Assembly: GCA_013176395.1 (NCBI GenBank)
Contig: JABMLP010000020.1
Coordinates: forward strand, 248,001 to 312,000
Source of the DNA: Venturia oleaginea
Taxonomy: Eukaryota; Ascomycota; Dothideomycetes; Venturiales; Venturiaceae
DNA: 64,000 nucleotides
Direction of reading: 5' to 3'
Positions within the stretch are counted from its first letter, which is position 1, and the number at the start of each line of letters is the position of its first letter. This document shows, piece after piece, positions 9,586 through 20,836 of the stretch. A model generated the notes under the pieces. That model was not told the origin of the DNA. It saw nothing but the letters and a program-made list of their open reading frames with translations, and ran no database searches. The position numbers and the translations under genes were made by a program.

Positions 9586-12262
9586 ATGAATTACGATTAT
9601 CGGGGACCTGGTAGTGCACCAGGGAGCTATGAAGACGCCGACCAATCTAGGAAAGGGTCTTTTCGAGCAGCGAGAGAAGGACAGCGAAAAGGACAATCAC
9701 AGCGAATCGCAGACCCTCAGGATTTGTTACCACGAACCCAATACGTACAACCCAACGCGCCAAGCAGGCCCCAGCAAGCTCCTCAATGGATGGTCTCAGA
9801 GTACGACAACAATCAGAACGAACAACAAATGTACGCGCAACCGCAATGGCCACTAACGGCGCCTGCCGCTCCTGATTCTAGAAGAGTTCCTCCACAAAGA
9901 CCTGCACGAGGACCTGATGTGCCGCCTATACCTGCGAACTTCTATGATAATCGACAGGTCCCGAATTTCGCTAGCGGTGTGGAGAGAGGCGGCAAAGGTA
10001 ATTTGTCACTTTTCTTGTCTGGAATTGTGCCTTCTGAAGAGCATGGCAGCGGCTTTGCCTTCTGGGACAGAAACAAAGCTAGAGTACTTGGAAACTCCAC
10101 GACATTACCAGCAAGAAATTACCACCATCAGCACTCAATTGGAAGTAAAACGCTGACTTCTGTTGATAGTGATAACCCCGGCACCTCAGTGGCAAGACGA
10201 TGGATATCTGACGCCTAACTATGGCTCCTCGCCCGCACTCAGTCGAACCCTCACAAACTCCTCATTTGCTTCCGATTCGTCTTCTATTGGACCGATACCG
10301 GAGTTCCCTGTACCAGAGATTCCAGTCCCACCTCCTCCTCGCCGGCCGCAGCAAATCGGCCCACCTCCCTCAGCACGGCGTGGGCCTTCTTCATACTATT
10401 CGCAATTCTCCTACGTCTCCCCAATATACGAAGAAGCAGAGCGGGCATCTGTCAGATCTTTCGCGTCAAGCAATGTTATGCCATTGGCAATGCCCGATTT
10501 TTACCTTGAAGATGGCGAGGGCGAGACTCCCTCAGACGAAGGAGACGAGGCAACAGAAGGGCTCCACAATCGCGCACCGTCAAGAGACCACAATGAACAA
10601 AGTAGCCTTGTACGGCAGGCAAGTCTTGGGCAACGGACAAAACCAAAGATGACAACGATCAAAAGTCCGGACAGTATTCACGGGGAGGGCTCGTCCGTAA
10701 ACCGATCATACATGCCATCGTTCCAGTCGCCTCGACAAATCCTCACACCAAAGACTTCAAAATCTCGATTACGCGACTCGAGTGTTCTGTTCGATGATTC
10801 ATCACCCTCTTCAGAAGAACAATCCATGAGCTTCAACAACCCTCCTATCAATCCCCGTGACTCGCGTGTAGACCAGATCTTTGGAGGACTGGAAAAAGGA
10901 GGTGCACTAGATCCTAGAATGGTCAAGGGGGTTCGTCAGAGCACCAGGGGAACATTGGCAGATCGTGTAGGGTCAAGACGACCCCCTAGATTGAATGTCG
11001 AGGCAGTGCGCGAGGCTGAGGCGAGAGGGTCGATCACCAGTTTGCCCGATCTCATCCGACGAGCAACAAAGCTAGCGGCGAATCTGGACCGAGGAAAGAC
11101 TGCTAGCCGATTGGGCTGGGACTGGATCAACACTGTGGAGGATGAGAAAGACAGAAGAGACAGAAGGTCTGGTCTTTCGGGAATGCTCTCGGCTTTTCCT
11201 CCTCCTGGAGTGCGCACGCCAACAACTACAAGAACGAACTGGCCGTCCAAGAATGGATCCCATCAGAGCTTGAATCCGCACCGAAGATACCATGAATCTC
11301 AGCGTCCATCCGAAAAATCTGGCCGTCGATGCTGCGGTATGCCTATGTGGGGTTTCCTCGTTACCATGTTCATTCTCCTGCTCTTGGTGGCAGCTGCTGT
11401 TGTTCTGCCCATTGTCTTCATTGTCTTGCCAAATCAAAGGGCATCCAGTTCTGGTGTCAATGCTGGAGCCGTCGCAAATGCTCAATGTGCAACCACGAAG
11501 CCTTGTTCCAATGGCGGAAGTAGTGCACTCCAACAGGATGGATCATGTGCCTGCCTCTGTACCAACGGATTTACTGGGCCTCAATGTATGACGGCGGGTG
11601 AAGGAGGATGCAGTATCATTGCTGTCAGCGGCACCGAGAGTGCTTCCGTTGGCAGTAAATTAACGAGTCTGTTTGTCTCCGCCGCCCAAAATTACAGCAT
11701 CCCACTGAGCCAGACTCGCCTTCTGGCTCTCTTCTCGGCATTGAACATGACTTGCGGAAGTGAGAACGCTCTTGTCACCATCTCTGGGTCTTCCTCCAAA
11801 AGATCCGTGGTGGATGCGGAGGACGACGCACTAGCACCACGTGCCGATGATAAAGAACGGAGAGCACCCGCCGAGACAACGGGTGGAGTAGTCGTGGCCG
11901 CATCAAGCGCCGCCGCAACACCAACCAGCACTATTGCACCTGTCGTTATCACGACCGGCGCCTCTGCACCGGGCACTAATGCCACTTCCAAAGAGTTTGC
12001 CAAGATCGGAATCCTATTCGTCCTGCAAGAGAGCCGATCGCTCGACCTTGCTGTACGGGCTCAGTCCGCGGTCTCCGCCTACATGACCTCTGCCACCAAC
12101 ACCGGCAGTACTATCGATGCCGCACGTAACCTAACTTTAGGCAATCGCTATTTTATGGACCTTTGGTACCGGACTGTCACGTTGGCGAATGGAACAATCT
12201 ATGGCAATGGTTACAACGGAACGGCAACGAGCCTCTCCTTGACGACGCCAGCTGTCACATAA
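9586..12262 (+). CDS. Single-pass membrane protein with extracellular EGF-like domain
   Basis: Exons 9586-9997 and 10170-12262 give 834 residues. The 172-nt intron starts GTAATT, has a CTGAC branch and ends GATAG. The first ATG is MNYDYRG. About 520 N-terminal residues are disordered, Pro/Ser/Arg-rich and presumably cytoplasmic. A cysteine pair (GRRCCGMPMWG) is followed by one strong TM (about 527-556, FLVTMFILLLLVAAAVVLPI). An EGF-like module comes next (about 577-610: C-x5-C ... CACLCTNGFTGPQC), then a Ser/Thr-rich, N-glycosylated ectodomain. Proteins of this architecture recur in filamentous ascomycetes as EGF-domain or glycoprotein-type membrane proteins; their role (surface sensing or adhesion) is inferred, not shown. 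The topology is type II-like with a large cytosolic tail and no signal peptide. The preceding kilobase looks like a long regulated leader. Confidence 0.85.
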
Positions 12263-13586
12263 CATCACCCTATTTATGCACACAGTTTCTTGGAAAAATT
12301 CGGTTCAGAAGATTTCCTATCGCCACAACAGGCGGCCCACATCACCCCTCCTCGACACGACCGTTAACTCAAAAGTGTTATTTCCGTTCTTGCCTCCCTC
12401 GCTCTTGGTGGAGTAAATCATTTGAGTTGTTTTCATCTAGGTTACGCGGACGGCAAATAGGCTAGCTGAGCCATCAAACGGGGTTTTAATGACGATAACT
12501 ACAACGCATGGTTTTGCGTGCTCTTACTTGCTTCAACTTCGCTTCCTCTAACGACCAGGTCGTTTGTTGTATTGTATTGTATTGTATACTACTTATTCTG
12601 CTGCATTTGAGATGGACAAGGTTGTTGGGGGTATCATTTCTGCCCTATGGGCTGGTTGGCTGAATAAAGGGTGATTTTGAGGATGTAAATGCAGAAAAGA
12701 ACATGCGATGGGCGTGGACCTGTCCAGCTAGTAGTGTCCACAAGTGGAAATGTCTCATGTACTCAACTTCACCATTGGATAAAGTGAGCATCTGTGGGTT
12801 TTCGTGAAGTCTTCATCATGCCTCGGGCCAAACGAGTTGGTCGTTAAACGCCACGAGTCAGACGTGCCACCAGAATTGAACTCGACTCCGAGGTACACGC
12901 GGAATGACACCAGCACGAAGCAACGCAAGCATGACAAAGAAATTGTTTTCTTGCATGTCTAATGCCATTCCTATCTGTCGATTGTCCAAAGGTCCTGGAA
13001 TAGACGAGGGTGATGTGTACCCTAGAACCCCTTGCGTCCACCACGCAGGCGAGGGACAAATTATTAGCGTAGGTCCTACCCCCGAGTGAAAAGGAAAGCA
13101 TTCTATGCAGGATATTACCCACATTCCTTAGTGCCGTGGAAAATCCCGTTGGTGGGTAAGAAACATTGTTCCCTTGCATGAAGGGAAATCTAAGAAAGGC
13201 ACAAACGCGTGCCTCCTCGCATCTTGTGGCTGGCCCGGGCTGGGCCTTGAGATATCAGGATGGGCTACCCTCTTTCTATAGTCCTTTCCACATCCAATTC
13301 TTGTCTTTTTCTCAACTTCTCGGCTTAAGGAAATTCATTTGTACACTCCTTATCCTCCCACCCCAGCGTTAGTAATGGTCGTGGCCTCAATCCTGTTGCA
13401 TTGACAACCTCTCTCCCCTTACCTCAACCAGGTCGCAGCGTATGACTTGCTTCAATTGTCTTTTGCCAGAATCAGGGCAGTCAGATCACCATCCATATAA
13501 CTTTTCCACCGGCTTCGAATCCATATCATCAAAGAAGGAGGAATTTCAGAACGTGCTGGCCCACGACTCAGAGCAGCCATCACAGA
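12263..13586. other. Intergenic, no supported gene
   Basis: Holds the 3' UTR of the EGF-like gene, including a short (TTGTA)n run near 12570-12590, and the upstream region of the first GPCR copy. I see no coding signal. Confidence 0.5.
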
Positions 13587-14986
13587 ATGGCCCCTAATCC
13601 AATCGTGGTCCCACTCGACGATCTTTGAAGAAGGGGACTTATTGCACTGGGAGTCACAAGAACGTTCTCAACAATAGCCGCCTTTGGTCTCCTCATATTC
13701 CTCGTCCCAAGATATGTCTCGTCGAAAGCGAAAGCACAAACGGAGAATTGGAAATCGGCATCGTTACTACTCATCATCAACCTTCTCATCGCCGACCTAC
13801 TTCAAGCCCTCGCATGGAGATTGATGAGTTTCTACTGGCTCAACATGAACACTCTCACGGCACACTCTCGAGGGTGTTTGCTCCAAGGTTTCCTTATCAA
13901 CTGGGCCGATCTGGCTTCGGCATTTTTTGCGCTGTCGATTGCACTTGGGACGTGGTGGACGCTGTGGATGGAACGATGCATCAACTACAACAAGATGCAG
14001 TTCATGATTTGCGTAATCTGGTTGTTTCCACTCTTCATCTCACTACTCGGTCCGTTGACAATGAACGAGTATTTCACACTTGTCAACTCGGGAGCTTGGG
14101 TACGATTTCTCCTTCCTTTGCATCAACAATCCCACATGTTGCTAACAGTTATGTGTGACAGTGCTGGGTGAATGAAAAATGCAAGCGCGAACGCCTCCTC
14201 TACCATTACCTGTAGCTTTTCATCGTCGAAGGCGCCCTGATCATAGTCTACGGCTGCATCTTCGTCCACCTCCGCCGTCTTCGCGCCCAAGTTGCCCACT
14301 ACAATCGCGGCAGCAGTAACGGCGCCATCTCCCCCCGGAAGATTACCCGTCTGGCTGCATTCATTCTCATGTACCCGACGGCGTTCATCATCGGCACGTT
14401 CCCACTGAGCGCAGGCAGAATGGTGACATTCGCGCATGCCGGCCTGTTGGCGAGGGAGTATTGGATCGGTGCTGCTGTCTGTATTTGTTCTTGTGGGTTA
14501 ACGGATAGCATCCTCTACGCCTCGACCAGGAGAACGGCGTTCAGAGGAAAGAAAAACATTGGAGATAAGGTGGATGAGCCAGGTCCTGGTATAACGACTG
14601 TTGATGAACGGTTCCGTCCTGAATCCATTTCCTCGTCGCGACTGTCATCGTCGACGGATTCTTCGCCGATTGAGCAAACAAGAAGTGGGGAGCCTGGTTC
14701 GCCCTATTCAATGCCCAATGACACGATGGATTCTTTAAACACAAACACACCACTTACACGTGAGGGAGGTAATTCGAGGGCGGCGGATTTCTCCAGTCCA
14801 AGTGCGAGTGTTTACTCAAGACGTCCCGGGCAGTATTCTGACTCGGGATTCATGAGTCCGCGAGTCAAACCGCAGTTGAGTCTTAGGACAGATGTTTATG
14901 ACGATAAGGAGGGGTATGAATATCCTTCTGAGAGGAATGGAGGAGGGAGTATCCGTGTTGATGAGATGAGGAAGGAAATGAGGTGA
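13587..14986 (+). pseudogene. Git3/cAMP-receptor-like GPCR with two in-frame stops
   Basis: Seven-TM receptor of the fungal class V (glucose/cAMP-receptor-like) group, paralogous to the next gene. Frame: 13587-14099, phase-0 intron 14100-14161 (GTACGA, GCTAAC branch, GACAG), 14162-14986. TM segments follow one another (LIALGVTRTFSTIAAFGLLI, SLLLIINLLIADLLQAL, MICVIWLFPLFISLLGPL, LAAFILMYPTAFIIGTFPL). Codon 14 is TGA (13626-13628), before TM1, and TAG at 14213-14215 falls where the paralogue has the Trp of HYAWIFFFE; this copy reads YHYL-stop-LFIVEG. Both stops are explained by single C-to-T or G-to-A changes. No in-frame ATG lies between the TGA and TM2. Using CTGTAG at 14210-14215 as a late acceptor would skip the TAG in frame but deletes a conserved segment and does not cure the TGA. 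Most likely a recently inactivated gene. Confidence 0.7.
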
Positions 14987-15297
14987 TTAGATGGGCGGTA
15001 TGAGGGGGCCGCTGTTTGGGAGTGACGAGGAAAATCTTGACTGTATATTCTTATGAGAGATGAGTTGGAGGAGGTCTTGAAATGCTCTTTGTAGACGGCA
15101 AAGACAAGGTGGGTCAAACGTTCCAACGATGGACTTCGGACCGAAAAGCGACTCACGCACGTGGCAGCCAGACAATTGTGCGACTGGATGGTTTGACAAG
15201 GGCAAGGGAGCTGAGGGACGAAATTGAACGTCGCTTCTTCGATTGAACCAATTCTTCCCTTCTATCTCGGACGAGGCTATTAGACGGCTTCCTTGAA

Positions 15298-15393
15298 CAT
15301 CCATCCATCCATCCATCCATCCATCCATCCATCCATCCATCCATCCATCCATCCATCCATCCATCCATCCATCCATCCATCCATCCATCCATC
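15298..15393. repeat. (CCAT)n tetranucleotide microsatellite, about 24 copies
   Basis: Perfect CCAT/ATGG array of about 96 bp. All frames stay open across it (IHPS or MDGW repeats), which creates spurious small reading frames on both strands. No sign that it is translated. Confidence 0.97.
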
Positions 15394-15560
15394 AGTAGAA
15401 CCATCGAGTATATCATCTCGTTGTCGGCGATACCAGAGGTATGTATCAGGAGCTGGAAGGGAATGTATCAGACCAAGCACATCCTCAATGCCTTGATCTT
15501 GCCGCCTCGATGATGGTCATGATGGTTGAGTGCCGTTGTGAGATGATTTGATTGTTTCAG

Positions 15561-15669
15561 CACTCCTTCGAGTTTGCTTTGTAGTATCAGATTATGAGTA
15601 TCACTCGAGTCTACTTTGTAGTATCAGATTGTAAGTATCACTCGAGTCTGCTTTGTAGTATCAGAATTT
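15561..15669. repeat. 37-38-bp tandem repeat, three copies
   Basis: Units start CACTC and share CTTTGTAGTATCAGATT; the second and third are near-identical (CACTCGAGTCT, one variable base, CTTTGTAGTATCAGA), the first is slightly diverged. They end 171 bp before the ATG of the intact GPCR, so they lie in its proximal promoter or leader. Confidence 0.9.
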
Positions 15670-15839
15670 ATGTTCAGGTAATGGTGTTGGACAAGGCTGT
15701 AAACAGTCTTTGTTCCAATGTATCACCTTATCCCATTCCTTTTAACTCCCGGCACACTCCCTCCACTCCACCCACAAACGTTAGTAATTCGACAACCACC
15801 AACGTCGTACAATACAGTCGTCGACACCACGACAGCGCA

Positions 15840-17435
15840 ATGCCCTTCTCCACTCCTTCGCCCTCAAGACCGATGCAGGACCTCAGTGGTACAGGCTCCC
15901 TCGACCCGCTTACGCCTCTACTCAAGGTCGGCCTCATTCCGGTGGCGCTCATGGGCCTACTATCAACCGTGTCATCAATCGCGCTCCTCTGCTTACTCAC
16001 ATGCCGCATCTGGTCATGGAACCGCAGAGCCTACAGCGCGAACCAGTTCATCTTTCTGATTTACAACCTGATTCTGTCCGATATCCAACAGGCCTTTGGC
16101 TTTCTGCTGAACGCAAGATGGCTCATGACAAACTCGATTGACGTCGGCACAAGCACTTGCTGGGCACAGGGCTGTAAGTACCTACTCCCTACTCTTCCTT
16201 TCTCCACCCCCATCAATCTTGCTCCAGATACTGACAAGAGCACAAAGGGTTCGTTTCTACCGGCGACGTGGGCAGCGGCGTGTGGTCCTTCGCCATCGGC
16301 CTTCATACATTCGCCGTCGTCATCTTCGGCTTCAAATTGAGCAACAGATGGTTCGCTGTCTGCGGCCTCCTATGCTGGATTCTGATCTATGCACTTTCTG
16401 TCGGTACTGTCGCCAAGCATCCAACCGTCTACGTGCGAGCTGTGTCATGGGTAAGTGTTGATGGTCACAATATGACCTCACTGTAACTAACCAGAATCCC
16501 CCTCACAGTGTTGGATAGATCCCAAATACGTAGCAATCAAACTATGGCTACATTATGCCTGGATCTTTTTCTTCGAAATCGGAACCTTTCTGGTCTACGT
16601 ATCCCTGATCTTCGCACTCGGACGCCGTATAAAGACAAACTTCTACCGCTCTGCTGCACGCACCCGCAACGCTCGAGACGCAGCATATCTCATGACCTTC
16701 TATCCAATCATTTATGTCGTCTGCACACTTCCTCTCGCAACGCTACGAACTGTCTCAATGCTCCATCCATCTGCCAAAATTCACGGTGTATGGTACTGTT
16801 TCGCCGGAGCAATGATTGCCAGTAATGGATGGTGCGATGTCCTTCTCTACTCCTGGACTCGGCGTCTGGTGCTTTTCAGCGAGGAACCACCAATAGATAA
16901 CGGGATCGAAACCTTTTGGATGCCCTGGGGAAAAGATCACTTCGGAACTGAGACCACGTGTGTTCATGCTCCCGACCATTCGTCTCCTTCCAACGCTCGC
17001 GACTGCGACAATGCCTCACAAGAACTGGTCTCCATGAATGACAAATCTCAGCGACCGCGAGGTAATGAGCGTCTCGACTCTGTTCACATCAAGGAGAAGG
17101 TCACCGTGGAGGTCAAGAGTGAACCAATGACGAGCGCACAGCTACGCCAGATGGGGGCCATGAAATACGGTCAGGTTTCAATGGACGGGGGAGGCACACT
17201 CTGCCGAAAACTCAGTACCAGAGACACAAACAGTGACTCCACCTCTGTACAGCAGCTATGGCCTAGCAACACTAGTAATACCAGCACCCACGAAGACGGT
17301 TCATCGGTCAACAAGAGTACAGATAATTATCCAGTCCAGCGTAGAGTCAACGAGACACCGCACTCTGAGCGAAGCCGCTCTGGATCTTATTGGGTCGATG
17401 GCATGGATTTCCAGACCCGGGCTCGTGGTATCTGA
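15840..17435 (+). CDS. Git3/cAMP-receptor-like G protein-coupled receptor
   Basis: Intact seven-TM receptor of the fungal glucose/cAMP-receptor-like group, 487 residues, expected at the plasma membrane and coupled to a heterotrimeric G protein. Exons 15840-16173, 16248-16450 and 16509-17435; introns have GTAAGT donors and CTGAC/CTAAC branches. TM1 VALMGLLSTVSSIALLCLLT, TM2 FIFLIYNLILSDIQQAFGFL, extracellular CWAQG, TM4 FAVCGLLCWILIYALSV, TM5 around LWLHYAWIFFFEIGTFLVY, TM6 DAAYLMTFYPIIYVVCTLPL, TM7 GAMIASNGWCDVLLYSWTRR, then a hydrophilic Ser/Thr-rich tail of about 190 residues. The last intron sits at the same phase-0 position before CW as in the upstream copy, showing shared descent. The ATG (MPFSTPSPSRP) was preferred over possible earlier in-frame codons because upstream sequence is repeat-derived. 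Ligand unknown. Confidence 0.85.
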
Positions 17436-18695
17436 TCTTTCGGTCACAACCAGCAACAGAAACTTCATTGTCCACGTACACCTTTGTTGGTCGAATGCTA
17501 CCATGTCTCCGAATCAATCCATGACTACCACCGCTGTTTGCTCTCCGAGAACTGACGGCACCATTTCTTCCTATATTGCACTAGAGGCGGACGTTTGAGC
17601 GAAAGCTGTTTAAAATTTCACAGGGACATGACACGATATGGCGTCACAGGCTTGCTTTACAATTTCACCGTGGGGCTCCATTCGGTGGTTTTTCGAAGGT
17701 GGTCACAAAACAGGAGTTGGACCTGTCCAAAAGGTTAAGATACCCAATTTTCCTCACTCTTTTCTTCTCCTTGCTGCTGTACAAAATTAATTCATACATT
17801 GTAATTTAATTCAAAGACTGGAAAAACGGGACTAAAGGGAGATTTTGATGGGAATATGAGAACATGGCGGCTGGATGAGCGTATGTGACATGTGGTGTAT
17901 CCTCGATCACGGGGAGTAGGTAATCGACGAGTTGATAAGTAGTTGCAATAAGCCTCCACAAGTTGTGTATCAGGTCAACGCCTCTTGCAACTCCCTAGAT
18001 TCAAGACACGTGTTTCATTTTGAAATGTTCCATTCCCGTACCGATAAAATTCCAATCATCCCTATTCATCGATATTTGAAAGAGTTTATGCGAAGTTCGG
18101 ATATCATCGAAGGGTGCAGAGTCGACACTCAATCATCGCCTTGGAACCTCCCTTCTGCTTGTAGACCTTGTAACATTCTTTTCGTCCTGGAATCTTTTAG
18201 TTGAAGAACCGTCCAGGTAAGATCTGACCGTCAATTTGCTACTCATCACCGTGTGGCAGCTAACTATATTTTCTAGCACAGACGACTGGGACTTTTTATT
18301 TATGCGCCATTCTACCACTTCTTAACGAAGAGCCCGCTGTAGGATAGCATCTTGAATTCCACGTCGGAGTCAATAAATCCTGGCACTTCCAAGATGTAAG
18401 TTAGCGGATATTCAACGATAGCGATCCAAAATTAGGGGAGCACATATAGAACTGCATACTGTGATATGTAGAAAGGAGCCACTGACCTAATGAACGAATA
18501 TGGCACGGAATGGAGTGTTCACCGTCAATGGAAACGATTGTGATGAAATGTATTCTTGGAAGCCAGAACGCCAAACACTGAGGAGGATCAACACTAACAA
18601 CAAAGAAACGACCAAAGCCCCCTGAGTTGTCTATCAATATATCATCAACTTTCCCAAGTTTTCCATCGATCTTCTGTTTGTCCGTGATCCCAACA
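17436..18695. other. Intergenic between convergent genes, no supported gene
   Basis: 1.26 kb of AT-rich sequence between the GPCR 3' end and the Arb2-gene 3' end. Only short reading frames without recognisable products. Confidence 0.5.
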
Positions 18696-20373
18696 TCACA
18701 TCAACCCAGCAGCCTTCAAAATCGCCTCGTCCAAGTCCACACCTGCAATTTTCGCCGTTTCAAGCTCGGTAAGATCGGCAAGTCCGGCAGGGTGTTTGTA
18801 CAATGGATCACGGGATTCTAGAGAAGTGCTGTTGGTGGTCTGCTCTTCTTGTACAGCCCTGCCACTAACAGCTGCATCGACTAGTACCTGCGGCATCATT
18901 TCTCCGGCAAACTCAACCTCTCTCTGCTCCCCTTCCTTTTCTCCGCCACCCTCCTTCTCCTTTTTCTCAAACTCCTCCAAGGTCATCATCTCAACACCTT
19001 CGGTCGTTGCTGCCACCCCATCTTTCGCAGCATCAACTTCAACCTCCAAAGACTTCTCCTCATGATCATCAACCATCAACGCTGGGTTCTTGTAATCCTT
19101 GACATCTTTCTGGACGTCTTTGAAGAAAGCCAAGACGCTCTGGAGGACGGCGGGGAAGATGATTTCAGTGAAATCCTGGACCGAGCTCGAGAATTCAGGA
19201 CAAATGATCTGAGCATCTGGGACTACCTTCTTCTCCGGGACAGCCCACTCGGTCAACTCCTCTCCATCATGATTGGTAGGCGTCGCCTTGACAAGATCGT
19301 CGGCGTGACTGTTACTACCAACCTCCACCTCATCTTTCTTGCGGAGCTGCGGCTCAAGTTCATCTGGAGGTTGCGTCAAAGCGGTATCCGGGATTGACAA
19401 CGTCCAATGCAGTGGCGAAACCAAACAGGCATCCTTGGGCGCGCCTGAAATCTTCCAGTTCCTAGCCCGATCCCTCAAGAACTGAATCAATTCCCAGCTC
19501 AACGTCTGGCGCTTGATGAACACAGATGTCAAAGCCACAGCTTTAATCCTGCTCTTCCAGAAGTCCCAATTCGCATTGAGGTACTTCAACGCCACCTCGC
19601 CTCCGTTCAAGATTCCGACGAGATAGATCTCAGCATCATCTCGAACGAGACTGGAATCCTTGAGAATTTTCTCAAAGATGAAGTGGCAGTGCTCAATTCT
19701 ATCTCTGGTTCCCTCCATCGAGTTGTGAAGCGGATGCTCTTGAACACCCGGATAGGCAAGGCTAGATCGCGGCAGAGCCTGCCAACTCTGCGTCGTCATC
19801 GCTCTTCCCTCCCTATGAGAATAAGTCAATTGTCCGACATTGGAGATAACCAGGCCTGGCGCTTCTTCCCCATCTTGCTGGAGGACTTTTGCGAGATTGA
19901 CGCATGAACCGGCATCGATACCGTTGATGGAGAGACAGCGATAGTCCCATATTCCCAAGTCTTGCCTGTGGTCGTTCAAGACAACAATGATGCGGGTTTT
20001 GTTCTTCAACTCGCCTGGGGGTGTGGTGAAGATGGGGACATGTGGCTCGTTTGGCTTGGCCATAGAAAGTTGGGGAAGGTAGAGGAGAGAGAGACCTGCG
20101 GTTGCGGCGCGTTTGAGGACTTCTTCTCGGATGCAGTCTTGTTGTTTCCTAGTCAGCTGGCCGATTCGAAGTGGGTGAGAGGGACTTGCCATTTAAAGCC
20201 TCTCGATGCATGATATTGTAGCGCTCGTCACTGTAGATTTTGAAGACGTAGCCTTGGTCCGGATACTTGATCTGCATGATCTGGCTCTTCTCATTGATGA
20301 AGTAGCCAAGCTCCTTCAGGTCAGACTTGAAGGAGGCGTCTGGTGGAAGACTGGCGGGGAGTCGGCGGAACAT
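18696..20373 (-). CDS. Arb2-domain protein
   Basis: 541-residue protein with an N-terminal Arb2 domain (an alpha/beta-hydrolase-like fold also found in S. pombe Arb2 of the ARC siRNA-chaperone complex, at the C terminus of Hda1/Clr3-type deacetylases, and in animal FAM172). Exons 20373-20190 and 20137-18696. The 52-nt intron uses a GC donor (GCAAGT), a CTGAC branch and an AAG acceptor; that splice gives HREALNDCIREEVL in frame. Seen: the MFRRLPASLPPDASFKSDLKEL opening region, YFINEKSQIMQIKYP, RIIVVLND (about 110), and EIYLVGILNGGEVALKYL at the nucleophile-elbow position (canonical G-x-S-x-G not present). The C-terminal about 200 residues are acidic, coiled-coil-like and Glu/Lys-rich. Role in small-RNA or heterochromatin pathways is by family only. 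Confidence 0.8.
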
Positions 20374-20836
20374 GTTTTACTTGTGGTCCTTGTGAGAATC
20401 TTATTATGATTGAGCTTGCAGAAAGAAGTGCAGGTGAAGAGACTGGTGGAGGTGAGTGAAAGAGAGTGATAGTTGTGATGAGAAAGATGTGGCTATGTAT
20501 GTTTTGTGAGGTTACACTAGCCGCGATTGTTACGCGGAAGGCTGCTTTTCACGTTGACAATAGGTCCAAGTCGGACGACGCAAAAAGCGAATCTGAAGTG
20601 GTGTGGATTCTGTTATATGAAAAGTGATACCGAACCTTTCTTGTAGTGACCTGGCAAGGAGATTCTTCCTCGCGACTTGGGTCACCTCCAAAATTGTCTG
20701 GATTGGCCTTGCCTGCTCCGTTTCACGCCCAAATTTATGCCGTCCGTCTGTCGCCCACGCAGCAATCAACGCCTGTCTTTTCCGGACCTTATGCCGTATC
20801 GTACACCAACCCGCTTCCCTTTCCCCAAGAACACGA
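20374..20836. other. Spacer between two minus-strand genes
   Basis: Holds the promoter and leader of the Arb2-domain gene and the 3' UTR of the uS14m gene. Nothing else seen. Confidence 0.5.

Larger units (their letters stand above)
14987..15839. other. Intergenic between the GPCR paralogues, repeat-rich
   Basis: Contains the (CCAT)n microsatellite and the 37-bp tandem repeat listed separately. Otherwise it is presumed promoter of the downstream GPCR; no gene is seen. Confidence 0.6.

Noticed and set aside
14100..14215. Extended intron ending at CTGTAG that would bypass the TAG in the first GPCR
   Set aside because: It would delete 17 residues that align with the paralogue's conserved exon and still leaves the upstream TGA; kept only as an alternative.
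15293..15496. IHPS/MDGW repeat proteins over the (CCAT)n array
   Set aside because: Any tetranucleotide array without stops gives such frames on both strands; no start context or conservation.
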